Part shown: positions 23,015 to 34,978 of the stretch, one piece after another
How the letters are laid out: every line of letters starts with the position of its first letter
How positions within the stretch are numbered: position 1 is the stretch's first letter
From: Cytospora piceicola
Taxonomy: Eukaryota; Ascomycota; Sordariomycetes; Diaporthales; Cytosporaceae
Direction of reading: 5' to 3'
Length of the DNA stretch: 64,000 nucleotides
Assembly (NCBI GenBank): GCA_023375675.1
Contig: JALQBC010000009.1
Coordinates: forward strand, 496,001-560,000
Program-made: the position numbers and the translations under genes
The notes under the pieces: generated by a model
Told to the model about the DNA's origin: nothing
The model's input: the letters and a program-made list of their open reading frames with translations, nothing else
Databases searched by the model: none

Positions 23015-24248
23015 ACCTGAAGTCTCGGCTCCTCCAGAACAGTGGCATGTCAATGATCCAAACCATAACGGCTTGCCACAACAGGTGCCTCCGGGAAACT
23101 CGGATGACCCTGCCCTGGGGTTTCCCCCTTTCGATAATTCGTTGACGGGGGATGATCTCATAGACCCTGCCCTGCGGGACGACGGGTCAGGAGACGTTGT
23201 TATGCTTGACCTACCCCCCATCCAGCCCATCGACAACGCGCAACAAGGACAGTTCCAGGACAACCTGGACCCTGCCCTGCAGAGCTTAGGGCCTCCGATC
23301 GATATCGCTGATCTCGGCCTACTCCCCTTCGTCGACGATCAACAAAGGAGGTCGCCGTCGCCAGGGCCCGTGGGCGGGCCGTTGGCTCGGCCGGAGCTGT
23401 TTTCCATGACAGAATTCAGAGATAGGGCCCTGGGTTCTGTTCCGTACAATCCCTTGTGGGACCCCGTCTACCTTGAGTTCAACAAGACCTGCATGGAAAT
23501 GGCCCCATGGACAGAGGACTTTTCGGTCCAGTGCGAGAACGACAGTTTAGGAAGACAGTGTGCAGACCTTGGCCACCAGCCACCCGAGGGCAGCACATTC
23601 TACGTCTGTGATCCGTGCAACGACGGCTCACGAACCATGGCGTGGCCGGCGCGTTGGCCGCGAGACGACATCTTGGCCATGAGGGCGTATGCATGTGCTG
23701 CGTGTCTCAGGGACTTGGAGCGGGGGATAGACCCCTTCGCTGTTAGCGGGACGAGACTGTTCGGCGCGCATCAACTGGAACCCGGCACCGACACCGTGGC
23801 CGTCCAAGTAAATGGGAGAACACTAGGCGGCGTTCAGGGCCCGCTGCTTCTTCCCATAACGGGCTGCCCGTGTGGCTCCAAGCTCCTCCGGGCAAGGCTC
23901 TGCTCTGGGCACCGAAACACGCACCTCGCCAACGTGAAGGCGCAGGCGTCGCGCATGAAGGAATTTCGCCTCAACAACTACGGCCGAAAAATCTGCCCGA
24001 TCTGCATGCAATTGTAAGTTTCCCTGACATTCTGGCGCAGGGCTTGCGATGTGGAGTAAATGCTAACGAGTGCTCGTCCCATGAACAGCAACGGCGTAGA
24101 CCATTACAACTTCGAAGGACCGGAGGGCGGGTCTACACAAATGCATGTTCTGGGTTACGCGTGTATGGTCTGTCACTCATTTGTCCTTGGAATGGGGGAG
24201 GAGACAAGGAGGATGATATTGGATGTGCTTCCCGAAGTGCCTTCATAG
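20708..24248 (+). CDS. Large protein with four tandem Zn2Cys6-like modules, unknown function
   Basis: Proposed exons 20708-21530, 21728-22392, 22518-24013, 24089-24248, giving 1047 aa. I do not recognise the family. Four six-cysteine modules fit the Zn2Cys6 spacing: residues 164-195 (C-x2-C-x7-C-x9-C-x2-C-x6-C), 216-249 (x2, x6, x12, x2, x6), 398-434 (x2, x9, x12, x2, x6) and 463-489 (x2, x6, x5, x2, x6). Modules 2-4 end in GVEC or GIEC. The basic stretch normally between the second and third Cys is absent. The N-terminus holds a duplicated W-P-x-L element. The middle is Pro/Gln-rich with a CAG-coded Gln run near residue 655 and repeated DPAL motifs. The C-terminus has further CxxC pairs (CDPC, CAAC, CPIC, CMVC). 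Exon joins keep frame. Intron 1 (197 nt) is the least certain; without it there would be two genes. An in-frame ATG at 20576 is an alternative start. Confidence 0.65.
22453..22469 (+). repeat. 17-nt poly-G run inside intron 2 of the multi-zinc gene
   Basis: Seventeen consecutive G on the sense strand, between the GTAAGT donor at 22393 and the acceptor at 22517. It could form a G-quadruplex in the pre-mRNA and is prone to length change. Confidence 0.85.
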
Positions 24249-25312
24249 GTGGAGGCGATGGCATGATTGGCAGTGATATCTTATTTTCGGTGAGATTTTG
24301 TTCAGTTTATATTCACGAGTTCTGAGTAGTATGTATGTATGTATGTACCTTAGTCTACCTAGGTATAGTAGACGTATCTGTTTCTGCCCCCCTGGCGAAT
24401 CAACTTACACCGTTTCATAAACACAGGGGCCTCATCTTCTGATCTTCCCGAGTCAGTGCTTGAGTTGGTCTTGTATGCACTTGTCTGTTGAGCACCTTTC
24501 GTGACGGGTTGATGAAAGTATATGATTCCGTTTGAGAGGCCTAATACAACACCTTGAGTCTCGGAGTGTTTGTGTCTTGATCACAAAGAACATAGAGAAA
24601 TGGGAAACAAAGCATGGAGCCGAATATCTAGTACCACTAAGTACTGCAGTATTCGAGTGTCAAGGTAATGCCAAACATCATTTACTTGTTCTTACACTAA
24701 ATTTCTGTGATCACACACGTATCAAGCATTAGCGTCTTCTCAGCTCAGCTATCCCACGACTTCCAAGTTATGTGTAGAAGTGCAACGACTTCTTACTCCC
24801 TGCCACTTACTCCCTACTTATGTATGTAGTATCGATCCTCCGGCGCGACATAAGTGTGTGTAAATGCCAAAACTGTCGGCATATTAGATATCGATTAAGC
24901 ATATACTAATAATACTCACTCTCCTTATACTGTTCTTTAGAAATTATCAAAGCGTGAGCCTATCGAGGGCTAGAGATATATGTATCAAAAGGCTATATAG
25001 GTAGAAGGTTGTATGCAGGTGGGTGAGATGGAAGGCTGGAAGGCCATACCTAGATTGTAGCAGTGAGTAAGTAGCAGGGAGTACACAGTAAGTGACAGGG
25101 AGTAGGAACCGTTGCACTGATAAACCTAAGCGCGCCCCACTAAAAAGTGGCGGGCAGACAGCGGCGGGAAGCAACAAAAAAGGGGGGGCCCAAGCTCATC
25201 CGCTTTCGCGCCGAACGAGACGTTTGGTAACTTCAACAGACTGCCCGTTTTCCCAACCTTTCCCACCTGCAACTCTTTCTCAAGAACGGTACACATTAGC
25301 AGCACTGCAATA
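24249..25312. other. Intergenic region upstream of IPP isomerase
   Basis: About 1.06 kb without a supported gene. It contains a short TATG repeat at about 24330-24347 and a CCTAGGTATA element directly after it. Confidence 0.65.
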
Positions 25313-26239
<927 letters not shown>

Positions 26240-28092
26240 AGCGTGTTTAAGCGAATTCTGACGGGATGGGCTTCAGCCACCATTTCGCATCTTACCGGAT
26301 ATTTTGTCAGCAACCTTCTAGGAGTTGGGCGGCATTCTTCAAGCACGAAGGCTTTTTGATTTTCTGTGGCACTAAACCACAGCAAACGAGATATCCATTC
26401 CCAAGTGCTGGGAAGCTGGGGATCGCAGTCTTGCACAAGTAGCACTAATATAATATCTAGCTATCAACGCTCCTAATGGACGCTTTTCCCCAGTGACCAA
26501 GGCACTACTAAGGACTATAGAGTGAAAGCAACAAGATCAAGGCGATGCTGCTAAACCTCAAGACACCGTCACATTAGGTTCTGATATCGCTACTCTGCCG
26601 TTGACCTGGTGGCTCGGCGAGGGATGGAGACGGGGATGGGAACGAAAGAGCACTCGAAATGGGCTCTTTCAAACCGCCATGAGGCTATCCATCGGCCCTC
26701 GCGCGTCTCGGGTGACATACACAGGATTACGGGGACGGACAGCACATACTGAAGTGTGCAACAGCCTGCGAGTCTTCATGTCGAATCTAGTCTTTGTTCT
26801 ACTGGTCTCCACTGCAATGAGTTCATCTGTCAGGCCAAGAAAAAGCAAAGGCAAAGCCCCAAGGATCGACCACGAGACTCTAGCTGGAGGAAGATGATTG
26901 GATGCGACTTATACAAACACCACTATGATCTACAATGCACGTGTGGTTACGCAGCCTGGCAGCATTACTATGCACACTACGGTCAGGCTGTCTGGCTGTT
27001 AGGATCGTATCTACCCTAACTGTGTAGAGTCCGACGCCTCATCCCACGCCGCACATGCAAGTGTTTTGTGTGGAGTTGGCTGATATGTGTCTCTGACCAC
27101 ATGCCCTGGTTCGTCGTCATCACAGTACCGTAAGCTTCTCAGCTTGCTGTAAAAGTGTTCCCAAGTAGTTTCCCACCCAACCATCTCCACTACTTCTCCC
27201 CCTCCCAAAGCCCCATAAATAATTCGCCCTCTATCTGCCTGTATTCGGAGTCCGATATGCCACGGATGTGCTTGGGCGTCGCTTCTGGCAAGCCCTGCAG
27301 GTCTCACCCTACGGCTCACCGTGGACATGTTTCCCCCCATTCACTGCCCTGTTTCTTGAGTGACCCAGGCAGTTACATGCAAACATCCCGCGCGCCGGTG
27401 ACACTCCGCCTGGTTCCGTAACCGAACCCAATCTTGGCGTGGCCATAGTCCGTCAGTCCGTCTTGTCCGTGTGTGCCGCTTCCAACGGCTCCGAATGGTC
27501 TATTTAAGCCTCCCCTTAGTCTTACTCGCCGTTTCTTTCCTTCTTCTCCTTCTCTTGCTCTCTTCAATGTCTCTTTCCCCTAAAAGTGACAGTTATTCCA
27601 GAACTTTTACAGCCAAAAAGTCAAGGAACGATCATCAGTACCGTACCAATCTTCGCAAGACTCCTCCACATCGAGGTAGTCAGTCAAGAGCCACAACTCC
27701 TGCAGCTGTCATCATTGTGTTATCATTGCTTCTCACCACAGCAACGCCGAAAAGCATCGTACCTTTCTCTCTGACTGCCACCTTAACGACTTTGCCGGTG
27801 ATATTGTGTTATCTCGACTCGATTTTATTCGGCTTCATTCTTCCCAGAAATATCTTGTCAAACTCTACATTGATGTCTGTTGATACACGCATCTGCTTGA
27901 ACTGCTTGCGCTACCCCTCCAGATTCATGCCCGTCTCGAGAACACAACTCTCGAGAGTACATACCGGTGATAGTATACAAAATATACAACGCACGTAAAC
28001 TGATAATTGTACGTTATGTACCTTGCAAGTATCGCGGACTGTCGTTGCTAATTGTGCCACCTTTGTCTCCCAACAGCGAACGACTGCCCAGC
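26240..28092. other. Intergenic region between IPP isomerase and the acetyltransferase
   Basis: About 1.85 kb. Short open frames only. A pyrimidine-rich stretch at about 27530-27600 suggests the promoter and leader of the downstream gene. Confidence 0.6.
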
Positions 28093-29094
28093 ATGGCAAC
28101 TGTAAGCAGTAATACCGTCACCATCGTTGGTCTCAAGGAGTCCCTCGTCCCCAAGCAGTGGGGAGAAACTGTACGCATTGTTGGCATGTCGGAATACCAG
28201 CAGGTCGCGCTGTCGCTGGCACACGCCTTTGCTGCTGACGATCTAGCCTTATATCTGCTGAACTCGGAAGACATGGCGAACCTGTCCCAGGAGGAAAAGT
28301 GGAGGCTGCACGTCGACATATTCCAATACATGGTCGCGGCTCACTGTCTCAACGGCGAGGTTCATGTCATTGGCCCGGATCACGAGGGCGTCGCCCTGTG
28401 GTAAGTTGCGATGCCCCTCCCCTATTTCATCTTCTTGGACAGACCCTCCTGCATGCTCTCATTTTTCAACCATCTGCCTCCCTTCCGAAATCCCAAGAGT
28501 TCAAGCGGTTGATGAGCATTGGACAGGATGCCGCCTGGGAAGAACGTCGACGACTGGTGGACAATCATGCGCAGTGGTATGTGGAGGCTCTACTTCCAAC
28601 TCTCGCCCGAAGGGAGGAAGCGCTACTACGATGAACTGCTGCCATTGCTGCACCACACCAAGGCCGAGATCTTGGGTGAGCGAGATGACAATGCTTACTA
28701 CCTTGTCTACCTCGGAACGAAGCCTCACGCGCGAGGTCGAGGCTACGCGGGAAAGCTCCTGCGAGCCATGATTGAGAGGGCAAGTCCTGATTCCCACCCC
28801 CATCGAATCTTACCTTGTAGAGCACAGGCGAGGGCACCAAAGCTAACCTCACCACGTCTACAGGCTGATGCTGAGAATAGGCCTGTTTACCTTGAGTCGA
28901 GTTCCCTGGCCAACAACGCCTACTATGCCAAATGGGGGTTTGTTGTGAAGAAGGAGATCTTCCTCAAGCGTGGACCCGTTCCGGTCCAGTTATCCATCAT
29001 GGTACGCGAAGCTCGACCCGTCCCCAGATTGGCTAACCTCTCTGCCGTCGCCACGCTCAAGTCTCGGACCACGGCCGTGGTGAAGATGGCTTAA
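28093..29094 (+). CDS. GNAT-family N-acetyltransferase
   Basis: A GCN5-related acetyltransferase using acetyl-CoA; acceptor substrate unknown. Three exons: 28093-28400, 28527-28779, 28864-29094, giving 263 aa. Motif A with the acetyl-CoA pyrophosphate loop is seen as HARGRGYAGKLL, preceded by the beta strand YYLVYLGTKP. Motif B follows as VYLESSSLANNAYYAKWGF, typical of fungal stand-alone GNATs. Intron 2 (28780-28863) has a GC-AG boundary, AGG|GCAAGT, the normal consensus for that minor class. It is 84 nt, a multiple of three, and open in frame, so retention would insert 28 residues just after motif A. ATG 28093 is the first in frame. Confidence 0.88.
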
Positions 29095-29653
29095 ATTTGC
29101 AAGGCGACAAAGCAACAGCCAGGTTGGCCGCCTGGTGTGATCGTGCCCGCGCGTGTGGCCAGCCCAGCGCAGCCTCCAGATTTGGGATGATGAAGGAAAT
29201 CTGACAATACCTCAGCGGGCGAGAAAGGTTCCCTCCCACTGGGCAGCCCGTTGTAATTTGCCCGTCGTCTTTGCTGCCGGTTCTTCGGCTCCTTCACCCC
29301 ATGTGTGTGTGGTGATTCTTCTCCCCTGCAGAAGCCTTGACTGAGATTGAACTGCTTCGAGATTGATGTTTTTGTTTGATTCGCCAACTGTCTTTAACGT
29401 CACTTTGAAGGTTAATGATCACCAGAATGAAGCAAGGTCATAGCCCTTCGTCTTTTCCACGCTTTTATATTTCCCACCAAACCGGTCTTTACACATCATA
29501 GCATAGGTATTATCATCAATGGAAAAAGGCAACGAGTCTCCTGCCGCAAACAAAACGCCGTCCAGGCCCAACAACAGATGCAAATGACCCCTCAGTATAC
29601 CGTAATCTCAACAAGTTCAACAATAACGATGACGCCGCGGAGTTTTGAACCGA
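29095..29653. other. Convergent intergenic region
   Basis: About 560 bp between the acetyltransferase stop and the RPA2 stop. Only short frames; presumably two 3' UTRs. Confidence 0.7.
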
Positions 29654-30675
29654 TCAGTAGTCCAAAATCGCCCACGTCTCGTCGTCGACGGTGGTGTACA
29701 CCAACCCTTGGCCCAGCAACTCATCCGCCGCGCCCAGAACCTCCCGCGTCGTCATGCCCGTGCTGCTCGTGACCAGGTTCAAGTGAACACCCTCGTTGCC
29801 GCCGGGTGTCTCGGCCAGGAACCTGTACATGCGCTGGGCGCTGGGCCCGCACGCGCCCAGCTTCGCGTTGCTCTCGCTGCCGCCGTACTGGTCCACAAAC
29901 ATGCCCTCGCCGGCAGCCGCGTTCCCGTCGGCGGCGGCACCGGCGCCGTTGGCGCCATTCTGCTGCGCCGCCGCCGTGTCGCCCTTTGTGAGGTAGAGGT
30001 GCACGTAGGTCGACTCGAGCATGTGGTAGTTGACCTCGTTGAAGTCGTCGACGGCGCGGATGAAGTGGGCGCCGACGTGGCGCTTCTGGTTGAACGACTT
30101 GAGGCGGCCCCACACGCGCACGTGCTGGTCCAGGGCGTACTTGGGGTCGGCGTCCTCCTGCTTGTCGGCGTCCACCCACTTCTTGACGTCGATGATGCCA
30201 GTGCCGTCGTCGAGCCGGTAGGTGATGTTGGTGGGCTGCGGGCTGATCTGGCGCACCTGCCCGACGATGGTGACCTGTGTGATGGGGTGGCCGTCGATGG
30301 CGAAGTCGGCGCCGGGGTAGGCCTCTTCGAGGTCGAGGAGTTGTTTGATGGTTACGGGGCGGAGTGACTCGTCGGCGAAGCCCTGTTTGAACAAGGGGAA
30401 GTATCGTCAGATGGGGGTTCACAAGCGACGGATGCCCATAGGAGAGGTATAGGAGGGATATATGATGGCGTGATGGTCTGTAAACTGGATACACACCTTT
30501 GATCCGCCCTGGCCTCCTTGGCTGCCTGATTGCGAGCCACCAAAGACAAAACCGCCGTCATTGTCGCCACCTTTCGCGCCGTAAGAGGTGTTTGTGTAGC
30601 CGCCGTATGAAGCTGCATTGTATATCAGTATGGGAGCTTTGGGTTGAAAAGGCAGGAAAAGAGAGGTATACTCAT
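29654..30675 (-). CDS. RPA2: Replication protein A 32-kDa subunit
   Basis: Middle subunit of the heterotrimeric single-strand DNA-binding protein used in replication, repair and recombination. Three exons: 30675-30672 (ATGA), 30612-30497, 30382-29654, giving 282 aa. A Gly/Ser/Gln-rich N-terminal tail (the phosphorylated region in relatives) is followed by the OB fold: ITQVTIVGQVRQI, ITYRLDDGTGIIDVKKW and VRVWGRLKSFN. An Ala/Gly-rich linker leads to the C-terminal winged helix near HLNLVTSSTGMTTREVL. The four-nucleotide first exon is inferred from an ATGA|GTATAC donor and a TGCAG acceptor and gives MTSYGGYTNTSYG. The main exon is very GC-rich, which creates a long but spurious antisense frame. 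Two ACGCG boxes lie about 95-120 bp upstream. Confidence 0.93.
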
Positions 30676-30768
30676 GGTGAAACGTGGATGTGAGGCGGGA
30701 AGGTGTTGTGTTGATGATGTTTGGGGCAGAAGAGGGTGGGATGGTGGGGGATGATCGAATGGAAGGAG

Positions 30769-30793
30769 ACGCGTCTTGCAAGAACGAGACGCG
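30769..30793 (-). promoter_or_regulatory. Tandem MCB-type ACGCG boxes upstream of RPA2
   Basis: GAGACGCGTC covers ACGCGT at 30769-30774 and GAGACGCGCC gives ACGCG at 30789-30793, 20 bp apart and about 94-118 bp upstream of the ATG. In yeasts, DNA-synthesis genes including RPA subunits are driven by MBF through MCB elements. Spacing, duplication and target gene all fit; the factor here is inferred. Confidence 0.6.
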
Positions 30794-31194
30794 CCTTTCC
30801 GCTAAGAAACCACTTTAACGTGCTGGCTGCCGGGGGGGTTTTTCTACAGTGGTGTACTAAGTACCTAGGTACCTACTTAAGGAGGTAGGTGCGATCCAAC
30901 TTCACTAGCGGCAAGTCCACTGCCTACTTGAAGTACCCAGGCACCTTAGGTACGGAACTGTACTGGTACACCCACGGTGAAATAAACCATCACTACTTTC
31001 ATCCGCTATACGGTATATCAGCCTCACTACTATTGCAACTATATCTTATTGTGCGAAACATCGACGCGCCATTTACAGAATGCTCTAGTGTTTCTCATAC
31101 CTGACAACCTGCTATACTTGTCTGGGTAGGTAGATAGAGACTATTGTACATACCTAATATAGGTACCTAGATAAGTACCTACTGTAGATAGCTC

Positions 31195-31544
31195 CCGAGG
31201 TCCATGTGTAATACACATAGCTAGAAACTGCCTAGGTGGAGATAAGTCGGGCATGGAAGAGCTTGGCACTGCTTCCTCATACTGTATCATGCACACGGAC
31301 CGCCGCCTAACTTACCGGTAGAATTGATTGGAAGTCTCTAGCAAAACCTGACGTCGTAAAGTCCAGGGCCATCCAACGGGCTAGTAGCATCCGTGCGCAA
31401 TGAGGGGAAACCCGGGGAGGATTGTAGCCGGTAAAACCACCTGACAGGTGACAACACGCACTTCAAGAGCTTATCAACACTAAACCTCCACTCTTTAACG
31501 CTAACATCATTAACGGCCGGCACTCCATCAACCTTTCTCCTCGG
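31195..31544 (+). promoter_or_regulatory. Paired CCTCGG motifs upstream of peroxisomal LON (candidate FarA/FarB sites)
   Basis: CCGAGG at 31195-31200 and CCTCGG at 31539-31544, the latter about 170 bp before the ATG. The same motif pair occurs before FOX2. Regulation by a FarA/FarB-type factor is inferred. Confidence 0.42.
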
Positions 31545-31714
31545 CAGCTGTCCTCCACAACTCCGGACGCTCTGCATCTTCTTCATTCTGTAAACTACAT
31601 AACAGTTGTAGAGCATAATAATCTCATTTACAGCTATAGGAACTCACCCATAACACCGTCGTGACACACATCTACCTGGGCGAGGTCATCATCAACATTA
31701 CTATCATCATCATC

Positions 31715-34700
31715 ATGGCTCCATCATCCCTCGACACTCTGCCCATCATCCCTCTACCACCGGGCATGGTCTTGCTCCCAGGAATCATCCAGCGCATACC
31801 TATCTCATCCAGCCTTCCCGACATACCAGCCTTACTCTCACACATCTTTATTCGCTCTGCCGCTAAGAATCCCAATGGTCGTAGAGAAATAGCACCTGTT
31901 GCATGCATCCCACACGCCCGCGCCCCACCTTTAATGGATCCAAATGGCCAGCTGGTTGTCGAAAACGGAGAATGCGATGAATCAAAGGAGACGACACAAG
32001 AACCTGGCGGCATCCCGAAGGAAGAGCTGTTCCCCTGTGGTGTCGCCGCTAAGGTCGCTGGGATCGAGGGCAGGGGCAGTGGAGAATCGTTCTTGATTGT
32101 TGAAGGGACCACGAGGTTCAAGGTAGACGAAATGCATCAAGGGCAGGGGTTTCTTGAAGGCAGGGTGATATATCAAACGGACGAGGGTAAGGAAACCTAC
32201 ATGTTCTCTCAGCTCCTGCTCCGTCATGGCCTCGACTGATGTGCCCGCCCAGTATCCCCACAAGACAAGGCAGCCGAGGACCTTTTCCAGAAGTTGAAAA
32301 CTCAATCGCGAGAGCTTGTTGCCATTCTCAGAGTCGCCGCCATGCTGTCCAGGTCCTCAGGCTCATCGGCTGGCCTGTCTCCACTTGTGGCCCGGAGGTT
32401 GGACGACTTCATCAACAGGAAAGCTTTGGGTGAAGCAGGTCTCCTCGCAGACTTCATGGCGAATATAGTTGATGCGCCCTACGAGGAGAAGCTTAAAGTC
32501 CTGTCCCTTTTTGACGTCAAGGAACGCATGGTTAAGGTTATCGAGTTGCTCCAGCACCAATCCGATAGCATCAAAAACAGCGTCAAGATCACCGCCTACA
32601 CCTCCTTGATTCCAAGTATCATCGAGATTGACGAGAAGGACCAGGTGCCATCACGCATTCGCAACAAGCCAATTGTCCCTATGCGGGGCCCTGCAAATGG
32701 GTATAGCTTACCATTTTCGGCCCCAAGAGGGTTGGGCGGGCCGACGGGTAGTGGTGATGATGACGAAGCCAATGAGATCGAAGAATTGCAGAAGAGGCTT
32801 GAAGCAGCGAAATTGTCGCCAGAAGCTATGAGGGTAGCCGAAAAAGAGCTTAAGAGGCTCAAGAAAATGATGCCCGCTCAAGCAGAATATGCCATCACGA
32901 CGAGTTACTTGGAGACTTTGGCTGAAATACCTTGGACCAATGTTACGGAGGATCGCCTTGGACCTGGAACGCTGACAGCGGCAAGGAAGCAACTGGACGA
33001 TGACCACTATGGACTGGACAAGGTGAAGAAGAGACTCCTCGAGTATCTCGCTGTGTTGCGGCTCAAGCAGTCCATCAACGAGGACATAGATGCAAAAGTC
33101 AAGGAGACCGAGGAGCAAACAATAGCTCTGAACTCGAGTAAGGAGCCTAGCGACATGGAAGGGAAGTCTGAGGCGAAGGCCAGCAGTGCGAAGGTCGCGG
33201 TGCTCAAGAGCAGGCGGATGACCGATAAATCCCCCATTCTCCTGCTCGTCGGCCCACCAGGGGTAGGAAAGACGAGTCTTGCGAGGTCAGTGGCAACAGC
33301 TTTGGGCAGGAAATTCCATCGGATCTCTCTCGGCGGAGGTAAGTAAACTTTCCCATTCATCGTTCCTCCCCCTTGGGTTGTCCTTGGGGCTGTCCAGGCA
33401 CAAAAGTTGCTGACTCTAAATATTGCAGTGAGGGACGAGGCAGAGATACGTGGGCACCGACGGACATATGTTGCTGCTATGCCGGGTGTGGTTGTCCAAG
33501 GGCTACGAAAGGTGGGGGTAGCCAATCCTGTCTTCCTCCTGGACGAGATTGACAAGATTGGAACAAGTAATTTCCAGGGAGACCCGTCCGCTGCGATGCT
33601 AGAGGTTCTCGACCCCGAACAAGTGAGTTTGTCGATACCTCACAATGACGATGTAACACGCTTGACATGTACTGACCATCCAGAACCATACGTTTGTGGA
33701 CCACTATATCAGTATTCCATTAGACTTGAGCAAAGTGCTCTTCATTGCTACTGCCAACTCGCTCGAAACCATCCCGGCTCCTTTGCTGGACCGTATGGGT
33801 ATGTTTTGCGGCCAATTGCCCAAATCTTAATGCAAGTTCAAACTTTTGCTAGAGACTAACAGCATTATCAGAAACCATTTATCTCCCCGGGTATACGACG
33901 CTAGAGAAGCGACACATCGCTACTGATCACTTGATTCCAAAACAGGTACGCGTCAACGGCCTCGACGATGAACACGTCACGTTCACGGATGATGTTGTAT
34001 CCAAGATCATCGAGTCGTATACCCGCGAGGCAGGGGTGAGGAATCTCGAGCGAGAGATAGGTAGTGTTTGCCGTGCAAAGGCTGTTGAATATGCCGATTC
34101 CAAAGATGCTGGCCGCCTTGAGGCATACAGGTCACGGCTCACTGTCGAGGATATCGAGAACATCCTCGGTATTGAGAAATTCGAGGAAGAGATCGCGGAA
34201 AAGACCGGCCGACCAGGCATTGTCACCGGGCTTGTGGCTTACAGCTCAGGCGGCAACGGAAGCATCCTATTCATCGAAGTGGCTGATATGCCCGGCTCGG
34301 GGACCGTGCAACTAACGGGGAAGCTTGGGGACGTACTAAAGGAGAGCGTCGAGGTTGCACTAAGTTGGGTGAAAGCTCACGCCTTCGAGCTGGGGCTGAC
34401 TCACGATCCCTCAGAGAACATCATGAAGAACCGAAGCCTGCACGTGCATTGCCCCTCAGGATCTATCCCCAAGGATGGGCCCAGCAGTGGAATTGCACAG
34501 GCGATCGCGCTGATATCATTGTTCTCCGGACGCGTTGTACCCCCGACAATGGCCATGACGGTAAGTTTGTGCTGATTGTGCACGCTCACGAGACTTACGT
34601 GCGTTGCGGGTTCGGGGAGCTAACACAGCGTGCGACAATAGGGAGAGATATCGCTCCGTGGCCGCGTCACAGCAGTTGGTGGTATCAAGGAGAAATTGAT

Positions 34701-34978
34701 TGGGGCGCTGCGAGCTGGCGTGAAAACCGTTTTACTGCCGGCACAAAATCGCAAAGACGTGAAGGAACTCCCTCAGGAGGTCAAGGACGGACTGGACATT
34801 GTCCACGTGAGGTATGTCTCTCCTTTGCACAACGTGTTCACTTACTCTTCAAACCCGGACCTTTATGTCGCTAACGTATTGGATGTTCAGCCATATCTGG
34901 GAGGCCATCCGTCAAATCTGGCCAGACGCTCACTGGCCGGAGGACCATGAGCTCCCAGGTTTCCAAAGCCGACTGTGA
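31715..34978 (+). CDS. Peroxisomal Lon protease
   Basis: An ATP-dependent protease that removes damaged or unneeded matrix proteins in peroxisomes (LONP2/Pln group). Seven exons: 31715-32186, 32253-33338, 33429-33622, 33684-33798, 33872-34560, 34642-34811, 34891-34978, giving 937 aa. The Lon N-terminal substrate domain comes first ([12 protein letters not shown]), then an AAA+ module with Walker [10 protein letters not shown] at 491-499 and Walker [11 protein letters not shown]. The Ser-Lys protease follows: S827 in PKDGPSSG and K868 in GGIKEKL. The last three residues, SRL, are a canonical PTS1, and there is no mitochondrial presequence; this separates it from mitochondrial Pim1. A Lys/Ser/Glu-rich insert precedes Walker A. 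All six introns restore conserved sequence in frame. Confidence 0.96.

Larger units (their letters stand above)
30676..31714. other. Divergent promoter region between RPA2 and peroxisomal LON
   Basis: About 1.04 kb. Besides the MCB boxes and CCTCGG motifs, it carries several AGGTACCT/CCTAGG elements at about 30860-30900 and 31150-31200. No gene is supported. Confidence 0.7.

Noticed and set aside
29645..30367. 240-codon frame on the + strand
   Set aside because: It mirrors the GC-rich RPA2 main exon; high GC at third positions removes stop codons on the opposite strand.
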